Shown here in pieces: positions 11,296 to 32,613 of a stretch of 64,000 bases of DNA. The DNA lies in NCBI RefSeq assembly GCF_001625305.1, contig NW_017803490.1:763256-827255 (forward strand), read 5' to 3'. Each line of letters starts with the position of its first letter. The stretch's first letter is position 1. Position numbers and translations under genes: made by a program. The notes under the pieces were generated by a model that was given only the letters and a program-made list of their open reading frames with translations, was not told the origin of the DNA and made no database searches. Source of the stretch: Branchiostoma belcheri. Lineage: Eukaryota > Chordata > Leptocardii > Amphioxiformes > Branchiostomatidae.

Positions 11296-11656
11296 GGCCA
11301 CACCAATTTAATTTCTTGTTTAACGGATTCGCCTGCTTCATTTTTTTCTGATTTGCAAATAAAAATAAAAATTCAGAATCAACTGCAAAATGCTCATATT
11401 TTGCCCTGAACAGTTGAAAACAGTCCTTTTTATCCTAGTTGTTACAGTTATTCCATCTTTCAATGCAGTGGTATCATGAAAAGTTCAAAATTCAATGTTT
11501 GAATTTGAACCAGTCTGGTGTGTTGACTTCATGGCTCCTATCGTACCATTTTGGGCCACAATAGGATGCCTAGGCCTGTTTTTATTTTTTTTCGCCCGCC
11601 CTCTCCATTATTTTTCTAGAAAAATCCGTTAACCAAGAAATTAGATTGGTGTGGCC
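11296..11656. mobile_element. Family D element, GGCCACACC ends, TTA duplication
   Basis: The ends GGCCACACCAATTTAATTT and its inverse are flanked by TTA (11293-11295, 11657-11659). A 3-bp TWA duplication with GGCC-type ends fits non-autonomous PIF/Harbinger elements. Five copies lie in this window. Confidence 0.75.
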
Positions 11657-12301
11657 TTACACATTTGACAAGTGAATCAATGTACCCACATTAAATATTA
11701 AAGCTCACTAGCAAAGAAACTAAAATGTAGAAATAACATGATTGAATATAGCAATATGAAGGCTTCTTGTTAACACACAGAACATAACTCTGAGACTTGC
11801 AAATCACAAAATAAATTACTTACAACGTACTCACCATTTACTACTTCAACATAATACCTGTCCAGTATAGCACTAAATGTGACCTACCGGTAAAAAGCAT
11901 AAGTTATGGTTTACAAATAAATGATTATGATTATACATTTAGGCAATTTGCACTCAGCTACATGTAGTCACCAAAAGGTACCTACAATATCCCAACTGAT
12001 ATTTGTTTGATAATGTATAAAAAGTACTCAAAAGCACACATGTATACAATTTTAAAACTATGTATATATCAAGTAATATATATTAACAACTTATGATAAA
12101 ATATGAAATCAGATCATCTGTAGATTCATATGATTGCATCATGGCATTACTCAATAAACATAATTTGCACAGGTGTACCCCTGACTTCAATGATGTTCCA
12201 CAATGCATTTATGAATATAGATTATTCAAGTTTTCCGTAGTTATATGTCTTTGGACACTAAATGTGATCACCTGAGGAACCAACTGAGCTTGTCTCTCTT
12301 A

Positions 12302-12702
12302 GGCCACAGCAAGTAATTTTTATGGATGACATCCGCGCGCACATTAATTAAAAAAAAAAACAAGAAATTTTGTTGCCTTTTGACAGTGGTCACCATGCCG
12401 AAAATAGGCCAAGATGTCTGTTGTCATGCCGGAAGGTGGATGGCAGATAACTATAAAGAGAGGAGACAAGACAAGGCTCTGATTTAATGTTTTGTTTCCT
12501 ACTTTAATGCAGTGATACATGTATGTGATGTTGGCTGTGTATATGTGTTCCTATTGAATCAAAACCATTTGTACAATGATTGAGTCAAAATTTCAAAATG
12601 TAAGAACCTTGTTTTTTTGGCCCGCCTTGTTTTTTTTCGCCCGCTCGCATTAGATTTGGAATCTGTGGAGGATGTCATCCATAAAATTTACTTGCTGTGG
12701 CC
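12302..12702. mobile_element. Family E element, GGCCACAGCAAG ends, TTA duplication
   Basis: The ends GGCCACAGCAAGTAATTTTT and inverse share the GGCCACA tip with family D but differ inside. TTA lies on both sides. It is a sister Harbinger-like MITE family. Confidence 0.75.
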
Positions 12703-12869
12703 TTATATACATAATCTCAAACATGGGAAATGTGTTGTGAAAGTAATACATTAACATCTTGAGCAATGTGCCACTAGCAGCATACTACATTATGGATACA
12801 TGTAGCTCCCAGATAATAGGAAGTTTGGTTCACTGTCTCTTGGACACGATAACAATTTCTGAATGTTAA

Positions 12870-13212
12870 AGGCATCCAATGCAGTTTTTAGGGGTTGGAA
12901 ACCCGATTTTTCAAAGCCAATATTCTGGTCATTTATCTACATACTAGGGAGTTAAAACCACACTATCCCAATGTATATTGACCCTCATGGAGCAAAAATT
13001 CTGACGGAAAATGGTTACTGGAAGGGCCCTGGGCTCATTTTTAGGGTACCACCCAGAAAATAAAGGACTTATCTTGAGGCTTGCTTCTGCAGCCCAAAAT
13101 ATTAAGTGCTGACTCAAAACTGCTAATGTGGGACAGTATGTGTCAATATCATAAAGATTGCCTTATTCAGAATATTTCCAGTTTTGCTGTCCTGAAATCG
13201 CATCGGATGCCT
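12870..13212. mobile_element. Family C element, reversed, TTAA duplication
   Basis: Inverse orientation to the copy at 10024; TTAA at 12866-12869 and 13213-13216. Confidence 0.7.
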
Positions 13213-13356
13213 TTAACAATGATATGATACCTTCTAAAATGCATTGTGTTGCTCTTTTCATCATGTCGTTGTTTCCCTACTTTTTTTTAATTAAAGATAC
13301 AAACATGATACATCTAAAATCTACACTACAGTAACTGTTACTGATACTAGAAGTGC

Positions 13357-16300
13357 CTATCTTCCACTTTCTGATGAGCGCTGAGTAGGCTTCTTTCTTG
13401 AAGGCCTCTGTAAAATATAATATTAAACAGTTAAGTTGACAAAACCCTCTACAAATCTATATATTATAGATGTAACAGCTGTGGTCACAGCTAATGATAC
13501 CCAAATATTAAATCATACTTCATAACCTGTATATAAAATATGTAAATACGAAAGGCTTGCACAAAATCTCTGCCTTTTGTTATGTTAACTGAAGGAAAAC
13601 ATAAATATTATTGTTTTTGCTCAGACACAAAAGGTTAATGACCAGAACCAGACATCTGTCACCATGGTAACTAGTGTTTGGTTACATCATGTTACAATTT
13701 CATAGCAGTAAGGATTTAGACTCCTGTCACCATATACATGAATGTATTTGAGAGTGAATTAACAGAGCAGACCATATGTGAAGGTTAACATTACATAAAT
13801 TTTGATTTGCAAATGGTACCTATCTAGTTATCTTTACTAAAGGAAAACATATTTTGTTTTTGCTCCATTTCTTCCTCTTCTTCTTCTCCAGTGACCTCTG
13901 ACCTGACCAATGACATGATTTGTTGATGTTGTGTTACATAATGTTGCAATTTCACAGTCTGCCCTGCTCCTGTCACCATATACTATAGTAGTACATATAT
14001 GTGAATGTGTTTGAGTAAAAATTAACAGAGCAGACCATATGCGAAGGTAAACATTATTAGCATTCGCTTCGAAAATGTTCCCTTTCTACTCTAGTTTACC
14101 TTTTTCTTGGCCTTGTTGTCTTCACTCTGTCTGCGGCCGTAGATTCTCTCCGCTTCCTCTCGCTGGTCCTTGCTGATTGGTCGATCGTCAAGCGTCTCCA
14201 GCTTGGGCAACCGGCTGATGACATATTGTCTTAAAAAAAAAGGCAATTGATAACCCAAAAATAGTCACTGAGTAAAGATACTCTTTTCTACACAACCAAG
14301 TCTTTTATTCTTAGCCGGTGACCAGCGACACCTGTGCTGCAGTGCAATGTGAACCAGTCAGAATTGCCCTGAGCAAGGACATTATACATTCTGTATAACA
14401 ATAACATGTACTACTAGTACATGGTGACAGGAGCAGGGCAGACCATGAAATTGCAACATTATGTAACACAACATCAACAATGTAACTGACGTACATTCTG
14501 TATAATGTCCTTGCCAAGAACAAGGATATTATACATTCTGAATTTACACAGAATGTATGATGTCCTTGCTTGAGCAATTCTGTATAATGTCCTTGCCAAG
14601 AGCAAGGATATTATACATTCTGAATTTACACAATGTATGATGTCCTTGCTTGACCAATTCTGTATAATGTCCTAGCCAAGAGCAAGGATATTATACATTC
14701 TGAATTTACACAGAATGTATGATGTCCTTGCTTGAGCAATGTGAATAAAACACTTGGTTACTCAAGACAAGAACATTTAAATCACTTTCCCTTGTAAGTT
14801 GTAAACCAACTTTGATAAAATGCAAATACTAATTGCTTTGGCCTTACAAACAAGATTGCAATGCACAGCTACTGTAATATAATGCTGCAAAGGGAAATAA
14901 AAAAAGCTGCTGCTGCTATAGCACTTAAACATAATATTTTATATACTCAGCAGAGCTAAGGCGGCCCAGGGCATATTCTAGCTACCACTTAGGTCCTGAA
15001 TAAAACTTGTAATAACTCGACAATACATGTTTCAAAATGGCTCAAATTTGCAGGGGAGATAAATTAGATGAATATCAGTGCGTCTAAATAAATTTGATGT
15101 TGTTATGTTAAGTCTATTTGTTTAGATTATGAAAATAATAATGCCATTATTTTTGGTAAAAAATGGAGTTTGCAGAACTATTCCCAAAGTCCAACAGTCA
15201 CAGTTTTTTGCATACAGCTGCTAACACATACCTTCTAACAGAAACTGGTGAGTTAAATCAAGATTTCCTTTCCTTTGTTTTGAAAAATTGTTTTTTATGA
15301 ATATCATTGATAGATTTTGAGGGTAGCTCTTTAGAAATTGGCTAATAACAAAATGTAGCAATCATTTAACAAAATATTCATATCGTTTTTGTGTAGAACG
15401 GGACATGACGCATCATTTGACATACTTGTTTTCCTTCCTGAAAGGTGGCTATAGTTCTTTAAAATCGTTCAAAGTTTGTACTACAAATTTGTAGCAGGAA
15501 AGCCACATTTTGCCCATTTTCTCCCATCAATCACAATTAATCATGTTGACAGCCACATCAATTAGGTGTTTTAGCACCTCCACGAGACACAATTATGAGC
15601 CATCCGCATTTGCATAAGGACGTATTGTTATGCGCAGTTCTGTGAGTCAGGGACTGTCACATTGTTGTCTTTACCTTACTTGAAAGGAGGTTGGTTGAAA
15701 GAGAGAAGACAAAACGAAACGAAAAAAAGTTGCAAATGCCAAAAGTCTTCATAACAAAGGCTGAAGAACATTTATTACCGTATTTTAGCTAGTTTTGCTC
15801 AACAATCTATGGTATATATACATAATTTCCTCTCAGAAAATGGACTGGGAGACTCGTATCACGAGATCCAGTGATTCAAGTAGGCAGATAAAAAAATGGT
15901 TTACAAAGTAGCAAAAATTACATGATGTGTTGTGATTGTTTAAATATCACGCACGGGAAGGGCATTTTTTTCTATCAGGCTGCTTCTAACTAGCCTGGGC
16001 GCCAGACTGTTTCCAGGGCGTACAATTAGGCCAGCTTCTTGGGTCCCGGACTAACATGCCCCCGAAGAAATTTTACCACAGAGCCTCTCAGTTATAGCCC
16101 TGAGCCTGTACTCTGGCTAACTCGGGGCCTAATGCGCTATAGGTCTTGGTATCAAGGTTACTACTTGCTTCTACATGTACCAAGGACATTATACAGAGTG
16201 TATAATGTCCTTGCTTCTACCATGGGGTAAAAAAATTACTGTTAATTTTTACCTCCATGCTTCTACCAAGAGGACAGAAACGGTGAACGTAAAATGATTT

Positions 16301-18965
16301 GGCCTCCGACTTGCTTCATTGTGCCACAAATAGCCTCCTTCAGACTCCTTTGCATGCTGAATAAATAGTAGAAATTGACCGAGAAACGTAGCCTCCTTCG
16401 CAGACTTCTGAGGCAGGGCATTATTTCTTGGGGGGTGGCGTGGAGGGACAGCTACGTTTTGCTGCTGAGGGATTTTGCCGGGGAGAGACGATTTCACCGC
16501 ACCGAGTTGAATTTATTTCAGACTTTTACAGTACAGCCCAAAAACATGAAACCTCTATGCAATCATTCAGGTAAAAATATTTCTTTTTGACCTCCTTGAT
16601 GCAATCTAGACCTGTGTTGGCTTTTCCTTTGTCTGTGTGCTGGAGGCCACCTTGTAAAAAATCCTGGGGGTCCAACAATTAACTCACCAGGAGAAATTAA
16701 CGCTTGATACAGATGCAAAAGCAGGCGGGACCGAAGGCGGTGAACAGATACTCAAACTTATGCATATTTACAAGCAAGTCACTCGCACTTGGTTCATTAC
16801 AATATTAAAGTAGCTAATCATAATATTAAAATGAGGTATATGGCAAGGCAGGCCTGGGCCGCCTTAGCTCTGCTGAGTATGTATAAACAGTTCTTCACAG
16901 CCCAAAAGATATCCAGTATCCCAAAGAAAAGGAAAGTAAAGAACAGGAGATATAAAAACTGATTCAGAAACCTACTGCAATACAAAGCAAAGCTGCTAGG
17001 AGGCCCACAAATGACCTTCATTTTAGGGATCCTGACAACTAACATATAGAATCATGACAATGCAAACTACATTACATATACACTAGTACATCATATCTTT
17101 GTCCTCACAAAAACAAGTCACTGAAAACAACACCTCCATATGCATGATTCACAGAGGTAACGAATGTTAGACTAACTTCCATACCTGTAGTCCAGGTACT
17201 GAGGGACTGTTCCACCATTGAAGTAGCTCGGAGCAGCTTCATTGTTCATCATGCTCAGAAACCTACAGCAGAACAAATAACACTTAATGTTATATGACTT
17301 TTCTATACTTTTTATAATACATGTAGTCTAATTGTTTTGATACAAAGTACAACCACAAACATCTGAATTTCAGGCTTTCAGCTCAACTATTTTAGTGTTT
17401 TCTACTAGCAGTACAGGTTTTGCTACCAGCAAATCGCTCTATTCTGTTTATGTTTTTATATAGCCCATCCTAATTCTAGTGTGAATATAATTCTTAGTAT
17501 GGCCACAGCAAGTAATTTTTATGGATGACATCAGCACGCGCATTAATTTTTGCCTGATTCTGGAAAAAAACAAGAAATTTTGTTGCCTTCTGACAGTGGT
17601 CAACATGCCGAAAACAAATAAACATGTCTGTAGCCATGCCGGAAGGTGGATGGCAGATAACTATGAAGAGAGGATACAAGAAAAGGCTCTGATTTAATGT
17701 TTTGTTTCTTACTTTGAAGCAGTGATATGTGATGCTGGCTGTGTAAATGTGATGTTCCTACTGAACCAAAACCATTTGTACAATGATTTCAAGTTGTAAG
17801 ACCCTTTTTTTTTGCCCGCCTTTTTTTTTCGCCCGCTCGCATTAGATTTGGAATCTGCGGAGGATGTCATCCATAAAATTTACTTGCTGTGGCCTAAAAT
17901 ACCTGAGATTTGGGAAGCATTTTGCGACAGTTTCGATGAAGACAGAGAGGTTGGTGATGTTGTTGTGGTTGACCCACAGAGTGTGCAGACTGGGGAGGGG
18001 GGGAAACTTGACGTGTGATGTCAGACCGTTGCTGTCCAGAATCAGTGTGTTCAGTCGCCTGAAGTCCATCAGGGGCATGAGAGACCTGTCAGATTCTTCA
18101 GTCAAGGGCTATAAACTTTAGGCCACACCAATTTAATTTGTTGTTTCTCAGTTTTTTTTAGAAAAAATATGAAGCGACAGGTCAAAATAAAAAAAAACAA
18201 CGGCCAAGGCACCCCGTGATAGCCGGAAATGTTACAATATGAGCCATGAAGTGAACATACCAGGCTGGTTTATAATTAAAACAATAGATTTTGAACTTTT
18301 GATGAAACAAAATTGCATTGTTACATTGAAAAACTTTAACAACTAGGAAGAAAAGGACTTTCTTCAACCGTTGGGGCCAAAATATTATTTTCATTGAGCA
18401 TTTTGCAGTTGATTTAGAAGAAAAAAAAATTTTTTTTTTGCAAATAAAAAAAAATGGACAGGGCGAATCTGAGAAACAACAAATTAAATTGATGTGGCCT
18501 TAGAACTAGAAAAATGACAACATTTGTAGTAGATCATATATCTACATGAACTAGAAAGGTAACATTTGCAAAGCAAATGCATAATGTTTACCATTGCATA
18601 TGGTCTGCTCTGTTAATTCTTACTCAAATACATGCATATATTTGGTCAGACAGGAGTCTAAATCCCTCCTGCTATAAATTTGCAACATCATGTAACCTAA
18701 CACTAGTTACCATGGTGACAGACGTCTGTTTCAGGTCATTGACCTTATTGGTTCGGAGAAGAGGTCTTCTGAAAATGCAGAAGAAATCGAAAAGACAAAT
18801 ATGGCTGTGCCTAAAGAAAGGATACGAAATCTTGTTGTGGCTCAGGTCCAGTATCTCCAGCGAATCTTGGTGCTTGTGGAAATCCGCGGGAATTTCCGTC
18901 AACTCGTTATACGCGAGAGAGATCTGTGAGACAGCGCCATCTCCGAACACCAGGGAAGGAAACAT
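13357..18965 (-). CDS. Leucine-rich repeat protein, LRMDA (C10orf11)-like
   Basis: Five exons in transcription order: 18965-18826 (ATG at 18965), 18085-17903, 17262-17185, 14229-14100, 13407-13357 (TAG). Phases carry through and give 193 residues, close to the roughly 200 expected of LRMDA. Leucine-rich repeats run over about residues 10-95 ([52 protein letters not shown]). An LRR-cap-like C-terminal part follows, with [19 protein letters not shown] and [15 protein letters not shown], then a short basic tail. There is no signal peptide or membrane helix, so it is probably intracellular. The start was chosen because in-frame stops lie upstream in that exon; a short upstream ATG ORF is possible near 19060. 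The family is fairly sure, the exact orthologue less so. The second intron starts 8 bases from a family E element. Confidence 0.65.
13581..14094 (+). mobile_element. Two tandem family A copies
   Basis: Copies at 13581-13835 and 13836-14094 in the same orientation. The second ends in TTTCTACTCTAG next to the exon-4 donor of the LRR gene (GT at 14099-14098). Confidence 0.65.
14281..14375 (-). mobile_element. Deleted Penelope-like terminal fragment
   Basis: The minus strand carries the AATAAAAGACTTGGTTGTGTA tail (14281-14315), as in the copies near 29-30 kb, but the hammerhead-like core is deleted. ATGTGAACCAGTCAGAATTG follows on the plus strand. Confidence 0.45.
14376..14740. repeat. Tandem array of AAGGACATTATAC palindromes
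   Basis: About three 80-82 base units start at 14495, 14577 and 14657. Each holds two inverted pairs built from ATTCTGTATAATGTCCTTG and CAAGGATATTATACATTC, so each unit can fold into hairpins. Single hairpins of the same type are at 16184-16215 and 59290-59322. Confidence 0.7.
14741..17184. other. Intron of the LRR gene, no gene recognised
   Basis: Mostly AT-rich with no convincing exon on either strand. It holds one palindrome (CCAAGGACATTATACAGAGT and its inverse) at 16184-16215. ORFs at 16039-16230 and 16249-16590 lack domains and exon-like boundaries. Confidence 0.5.
17501..17894. mobile_element. Family E element beside a splice donor
   Basis: GGCCACAGCAAG ends. The right end (17894) is 8 bases inside the intron that begins at 17902 on the minus strand. 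Flanks are TAT and TAA, an imperfect 3-bp duplication. Confidence 0.7.
18121..18499. mobile_element. Family D element, TTA duplication
   Basis: Reversed relative to the copy at 11296; TTA at 18118-18120 and 18500-18502. Inside intron 1 of the LRR gene. Confidence 0.75.
18550..18770 (-). mobile_element. Family A element
   Basis: Starts at CTAGAAAGGTAACATTTGCA and runs to the GTTCGGAGAAGAGG block; the distal GAAGGAAAAC end is missing. Confidence 0.6.
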
Positions 18966-19129
18966 CTTAAAGTCTCTCTTCAAGTCTTTAATTCTCAAGA
19001 GTACTCCAAGTCTTGACTGCTTGCTCAAAGTGTCTTGAAAGTTTAAGATTCAGGTACATCAAGTCATCTTCGTCTTGGTCTGAAAAGTACACAACAGTGT
19101 TACTTTAACGTTGTAAATTTAAAGTATCT

Positions 19130-19475
19130 GTATCTGTATAGCCGGTATAACCACCCTTTGACGTAACACACCAGCTTCGCAGGCACGCGGCACGGCGGCA
19201 GCTGGCTACATTACACCGATCAACTTGTTACACCTAACCCTTGAACTTCTAACTCTAGACATTGTTTAAAGCTATTAGATCTAATGACAATGCCCCTACT
19301 GTACTTGGTGACAGTGAGTTCCACTCTGCGATAGTTCTAGGAAAGAAAGAATTCTTGAACACCTCAATCCTTGGTTGATAACTCTGGTACTTGAAGGCAT
19401 GGCTATTTCTTGTTCTCTTCTGGGCTGGTAATAGGTACTTAGTAGTATTAAATCTAAGTAATACAAAGGTTTACA
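19130..19475 (-). mobile_element. LINE 3' fragment with (TACAGA)n tail
   Basis: The minus strand encodes a RVIVEWNSLS-type ORF2 end, and its 3' end carries GGTTATACCGGCTATACAGA. It matches the fragment at 41815-42300. Confidence 0.6.
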
Positions 19476-20967
19476 AAATATCAACAAGAAGCCATAGGTG
19501 ACAATCCTCCGTGAAGTTTTATATATTTCAACAAAATCCCAAGCGTCAACGCCAGACCTACTGTGCAGACATTATAATTAGGCAATGGTTAATACAATGA
19601 GGGCGCGTCACAAGCATAAAACATAAAAAGAGCTAAATCCATTACTGCTCCCAGGGCGTGTTAAGATACTGTGCTTCAAGTTCGAAGTTCATTTTAATTA
19701 CACACACACAATCATTGCATTCACATAAAGATCGGACTATCATGGTCGTGTCTAGTAACAAACACAGTCCCACCGTCTTACCGTGCCTGTACCTAATTAA
19801 GCGCGCCTGGAACAGGGCAAAATCCAGCAACAGTTGCGGTAAGCACCGCGAGTGTTACTACCGCCGGCCAGATAACCAGGATATCTGCTTACAGTACCTC
19901 TGCTACCAGACAACTGCCTAAACCTACGGCCTATTCCACAGGATTGTAAAAGTAGGGATGTTTCTAAAATATGCATTTACTTCAATATCAAAACAGCTAC
20001 GGTAAAAATAAAAAGACGTGCATCATCCCGGACATAATGCACCACCACATGCGAAATTACACAGAAATGCGACGTACTGAAGAATGCGTTTTGGCTGCGA
20101 ACATCTTCCAAAAAACTTCGCATCTCTTAACCATGGGCAAAAGCATCTGGAACCACTTATAAAAACCACACCGTATCTGCATGAACTTTTACCCCCCCCA
20201 CTGCTATTCCAAACAACGCGTTTTTCTGGACCATTCCAATTCGCCTCGTAATTGTAGGGGTGCGTCTGCGATATTACATTGACCGCGAAAGCAGCAACGG
20301 CAAAAATACACATTCGTGCATCAACACGGGCATGCCCGCAGACGGCGTATAAAATTGCGTGCCGATTACACAAAGAGAACCCAGTGTTTTGACTGCGAAC
20401 ATGAAAAATCAGCCGATTACAACACTCCGTCCGGAGGTCCTGACCTCCTTCACGGAGTAATAAACTTATGTCACATGATAATCATACTAGGCTTTGTAAC
20501 GTTGCCAAAGAACAAGCGAATAACACTCTCACGTCATTTGTGGTGTTTCGATCTTTTCCACGAGAATTCTGTGCAATGGCATTGCCTCTCTGAACGCACA
20601 CAGGTCCCTGGGTTCAAAGATACTTCCTTGTTCGCTGAAGAAACTGGAAAATCGCGAATATCTCCCGTTTTTTAGGCAGACGACAAAATTCTTAGTATCT
20701 TCCAGCAGTTTGTAAACAGGGCAAAGGTCACGCCTAAGTCTCGCTCATAACCTTCATCACGTGACTGTGAAATAGAGAAAAAAAAGGTTAAAAACTGGGA
20801 TTATAGATTATTTAGATCTCGAAATTGTACAAAAAATGAAACCTTAACAGACGCATAGACGTTTGTGCAGTTATTTGCAGCCAATTTTATTTAATTCCTT
20901 AAAAAATCTGAAATTTTACCAAGTCTCGTGTTTGGCGAGAGTTTACGTACAGTAAGACGCATCCAAG
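19476..20967. other. Intergenic region between the LRR gene and SMU1
   Basis: The two genes point away from each other. No domain-bearing ORF; short ORFs at 19658-19921, 20023-20373 and 20316-20675 have no recognisable content. Promoters of both genes probably lie here. Confidence 0.4.
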
Positions 20968-30354
<9,387 letters not shown>

Positions 30355-30387
30355 AACACAGATTAACTACTCAACTGTAGAACAAGG

Positions 30388-30714
30388 CAGGGCTCGAAAT
30401 TCATATTTGGGAATAGGTGCACTAGTGCACCCAACCTGAAAAATTGAGTGCACAAAAAAATTGTCGGTGCACTCACTATATAAATAAAACAAGAAGAATG
30501 TCAGCAAAAACTAATGTTTCATTTCTAAAGAAAAGTACTATAGATGTTAAGAATATCCTGTATACTACTATAGTACATTTAACATCTTGACATACACGTA
30601 CGTAAACCTTAGAACATATTTGGGTGCACTGGTGCGCCCACAGAAAAAACTTAGGTGCACAGCTCCAATTTTTGGTGAACTAAAATGCACATGCACACAG
30701 TATTTCGAGCCCTG
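30388..30714. mobile_element. Family I hAT-like element, 5-bp duplication CAAGG
   Basis: The ends CAGGGCTCGAAAT and ATTTCGAGCCCTG are flanked by CAAGG. GGTGCAC words in both orientations crowd the subterminal parts. It sits in the SMU1 3' UTR. Confidence 0.7.
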
Positions 30715-31391
30715 CAAGGTTAAAAAGCAAGTTTTAACTGTAAATTATAGTTTCCAACACTAGAAACTGCCCTTTCTTGTGTTGAAAATTAAGAGTTTAA
30801 ACTTGCTTCATAATGACACAGATGAACTTGCAAGATAAGTTCTCGGAGCACTGACAACTGTCGCAACATTACAATGGTATGTAATGGAGCAAAATGCATG
30901 TAAGTTTATAATACATGTACCAGTACTTGAGGATAGTACAATTTTGGGATATTCTAAGGGGCAATTTAACTCGAAGTAAAGAATAAATATGGTAAATATC
31001 AATGAAAACTGCACTTGATTTCTACAAAAACGCCCACACCAAGAGTCTTGTTACTGCGAGCTCACTAGTATGTAAATGTATGCAGAATACTTGGAGGACT
31101 TAGTACATGTACTAGTACATTGTGTATTCTTTGTGATCTTTTTTTGGATCATGGACCAATTTTTTGACTCTGTTACACTTGTATTTACTAGTTTTAGAAT
31201 GTGTTTCTTAAACGTACATGTATAAATAATAGATGAAAGTTGCTACAATCACTGATTTTGTCTTTCTTTTGTGTTTTCTTGGCATTTTCCATGCATGCAT
31301 GGTGTCCTCATTGACATCGACATGGAACTGCATTCATCAAATCATCATTTGATGATGAACAAACATCATCAAATAGAAAGATGAAATTGTG

Positions 31392-31397
31392 AATAAA
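31392..31397 (+). terminator. Possible SMU1 poly(A) signal
   Basis: AATAAA within TGTGAATAAAATCTGTGTTT. It is about 1 kb after the stop, the difference being largely the family I insertion. Confidence 0.4.
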
Positions 31398-31410
31398 ATC
31401 TGTGTTTTTC

Positions 31411-32151
31411 TAGAAAAAAAAATTGTCAGACACGGAGCTAATTTGCAGACAGATGTCAAACTGTTGTTGGTGGCTGCGGATTCTAAACCAAGATCTTTTT
31501 TTGGGGGGGGGTCGTGTTGTTTACTATCCTGATCATTATAAACTGTTTAAAACCTAAGCTTAAGAGTGGATAGTTAGCGCATTAGATATGCTTCATTCAC
31601 ATACATGTAGTAGGACCGGTCGACCAGGTTCGATACATATCTAGGCATATCAAAAGGCCCTTTATTCGGCTGGATCCGGACAATTCTATCCTAGTGGGAA
31701 AGAGTCCGGCGCAACGGAACATCGGGGCATTTCAAATACAATGTATGGGCATAAATTGTATGCAAGACCATCCAGAGGTAAACATATTGCATTTGCTTGC
31801 AAATGTTACCTTTCTAGTTTACATTAAATTTCGCAAGACTAAAGTTGTCTACTAAATAGGTGATGGACATTTCGATTGGTCCTAGGAGATCAGGCGATAT
31901 CTTGACACGCCCACGGAGAACAAAAAGATTGTATCAGATAACAAAGAATAGACAACTTTTGACATTTAATTTAGCATAATTACAGGTGTTGCACAGGTAT
32001 ATCTAGTCCTGTTCCCATCGGCATTTCTTCAGTCCACCATCTGCAGGCCTGAGAAGAAGATATCTGCATTCTGAGATCGTCCAAAAACTCAGTAAGTAAC
32101 AACACATGAGTCCAACTTTGGCGTTTTTATGTTATATGTAACGTTAACAGT
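31411..32151. other. Intergenic region SMU1 to WSC gene
   Basis: Holds a 43-base family A remnant at 31778-31820. A possible untranslated first exon of the WSC gene ends before GTAAGTAAC at 32092. Nothing else recognised. Confidence 0.35.
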
Positions 32152-32470
32152 GTGGGGTTTACTTTTAGCCGAGTGGTTAGAGTTTCGGAGTCTGAAGCTG
32201 GTGCTCGGGAGGTCGTGGGTTCGAACCCCGGCCCGGGACCAGGAGTTTTTATCTGTTTCTACTCGCTCCTCCTGTTTCTTACTGTGGTTCCCACACCGGC
32301 CCTGGGAGTTCTGGCAAAGAGTGCCGCTCCAGGGATGCCGAATTCGGAAGATTCGAGGACAAATCTTGAAAAGAAAAGGGGCAGTAGTGTAACAGTGGAG
32401 GGTTTAAGGCACTACTAACTGACCCGGCCGATGGGTCTAGACCTTTTATCTGTTTCTACTCGCTCCTCCT
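32152..32470 (+). mobile_element. SINE with tRNA-like head, second family
   Basis: 32166-32245 has A box TAGCCGAGTGG and B box GGTTCGAACCC at tRNA-like spacing; both match the pol III consensus. A 27-base segment (TTTTATCTGTTTCTACTCGC and on) recurs at about 32246 and 32442. It cannot be a normal tRNA: the acceptor ends do not pair well. Confidence 0.5.
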
Positions 32471-32613
32471 ACATATATACCAGTATATTGTTCAACTGAT
32501 CAGACCCATATTTGTCTTTCAAAGTTACATACTTTTCTTTTCTACATGATCCAAATGTACGACACGATCGTAACCGTTTTTTTCTCTTCTTTTCGTGTAG
32601 CTGAAACGGCACC

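Noticed and set aside
18085-18121. Acceptor TTTATAG upstream of LRR exon 2
   Set aside because: Using it introduces a stop after the junction; the GACAG acceptor keeps the frame.
18672-19028. LRR ORF starting at 19028
   Set aside because: That start is a TTG; the first ATG in frame is at 18965 and in-frame stops lie upstream, so the coding start was placed there.
20316-20675. 119-codon ORF upstream of SMU1
   Set aside because: No recognisable domain, no exon-like boundaries, and composition like the surrounding noncoding DNA.
32166-32245. Functional tRNA gene
   Set aside because: A and B boxes are good, but the acceptor and anticodon arms do not pair convincingly and the sequence continues as a SINE body.
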